Positions 14,768-15,305 of a DNA stretch of 15,305 nt are shown here, piece by piece (position 1 is the first letter of the stretch; each line of letters begins with the position of its first letter). The notes beneath the pieces were generated by a model that saw only the letters and a list, made by a program, of their open reading frames with translations, was not told the DNA's origin and did not search any database. Both the position numbers and the translations under genes were made by a program. Location of the stretch: contig VBOS01000181.1 of assembly GCA_005893185.1 (NCBI GenBank), positions 1 to 15,305 of the forward strand, read 5' to 3'. Source of the stretch: Candidatus Eiseniibacteriota bacterium (lineage in GTDB: Bacteria; Eisenbacteria; RBG-16-71-46).

Positions 14768-15305
14768 CTAGACCTTGAAGGCCGCCTTGAACTGCCTCAC
14801 CGCCTCGCCCAGCCGCTGGCTGTCGGCGTCGGAGAGGTCCTTGGTGGTGCGGATGTTGTGCGGCACTTCCGGATAACTCTTCTCGATGAACGCCAGGAAC
14901 TCGCGTTCGAAGCGACGCACGGCCTCGACCGGGATGTCGTCGAGATGGCCCTGGGTGCCGGTGAAGATCGAGACCACCTGCTGCTCGACCGGCATGGGGA
15001 CGTACTGGTCCTGCTTGAGCAGCTCGACCATGCGCTCGCCGCGCGTGAGCTGGGCCTGCGTCGCCTTGTCGAGGTCCGACCCGAACTGGGCGAACGCGGC
15101 CAGCGCGCGGTACGATGCGAGGTCGAGGCGCAGGCGTCCCGCCACCTTGCGCATCGCCTTGATCTGGGCGTTGCCGCCCACGCGCGACACCGAGATGCCG
15201 ACGTTGATCGCGGGCCGCACTCCAGCGTAGAAGAGGTCGCCCTCGAGGAAGATCTGACCGTCGGTGATCGAGATCACGTTCGTGGGAATGTAGGCCGACA
15301 CGTCG
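14768..15305 (-). CDS. atpA: ATP synthase F1 alpha subunit, C-terminal part (cut by window edge)
   Basis: Only the last 178 or so residues are present; the gene continues beyond 15305. The visible part starts at SAYIPTNVISITDGQIFLE, followed by the alpha/beta signature RPAINVGISVSRVGGNAQ, which contains the arginine finger (SVSRVG) that completes the catalytic site on beta. The C-terminal helical domain follows (LAAFAQFGSDLDKATQAQL, LKQDQYVPMPVEQQV) and ends QFKAAFKV. Alpha subunits alternate with beta in the F1 hexamer. The frame is intact throughout the visible part. The gene order atpA-atpG-atpD-atpC is the usual bacterial one. Confidence 0.96.
   Translation of the reverse strand, partial: DVSAYIPTNVISITDGQIFLEGDLFYAGVRPAINVGISVSRVGGNAQIKAMRKVAGRLRLDLASYRALAAFAQFGSDLDKATQAQLTRGERMVELLKQDQYVPMPVEQQVVSIFTGTQGHLDDIPVEAVRRFEREFLAFIEKSYPEVPHNIRTTKDLSDADSQRLGEAVRQFKAAFKV

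Overview
The window comes from a visibly GC-rich, two-membrane bacterium. Evidence for two membranes: a secretin, several exported proteins and a Tad pilus locus. Gene content and style (a DUF1579 protein, an exported cyclophilin, a compact Tad locus) fit an uncultured lineage such as Candidatus Eisenbacteria or a Gemmatimonadota/Myxococcota-like group. That placement is a low-confidence inference; there is no rRNA gene here to test it.

Layout. Positions 48-2834 (+ strand) hold three unlinked exported proteins: an alpha/beta-hydrolase esterase, a cyclophilin-type prolyl isomerase and a DUF1579 protein. Positions 3009-11755 (- strand) hold a nearly continuous Tad/Flp pilus operon. In transcription order it reads flp pilin, cpaA/tadV prepilin peptidase, tadE, cpaB/rcpC, cpaC/rcpA secretin, tadG, cpaE/tadZ, cpaF/tadA ATPase, tadB, tadC, then a previously unannotated 30-residue membrane microprotein with a near-perfect ribosome binding site. 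Several genes are coupled by ATGA overlaps. Positions 12129-15305 (- strand) hold the end of the F1 ATP synthase operon in the order atpA (cut by the window edge), atpG, atpD, atpC.

How the genes work together. Flp is the pilin and CpaA matures it. CpaF powers assembly on the TadB/TadC inner-membrane platform, and CpaE positions the machine. The CpaC secretin with CpaB forms the outer-membrane exit, and TadE/TadG are pseudopilins. The 373-base gap upstream of flp carries a sigma-54-like promoter (GG-N10-GC spacing, TTGC at -12). About 100 bases further upstream lie two 12-base direct repeats two helical turns apart, which is where an enhancer-binding activator would sit.

The most striking anomaly is that three highly conserved genes are broken while the coding frame stays open on both sides. 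cpaF is broken twice (about 22 and 18 residues missing), atpD once (about 36 residues missing) and atpG once (one base). An active F1 ATPase cannot tolerate the atpD and atpG lesions, so assembly or consensus error, such as gaps closed without Ns, is the simplest reading. A degraded or mixed-strain genome is the alternative. I found no CRISPR array, tRNA, rRNA, insertion sequence or phage gene, and no clear new defence or metabolic system.
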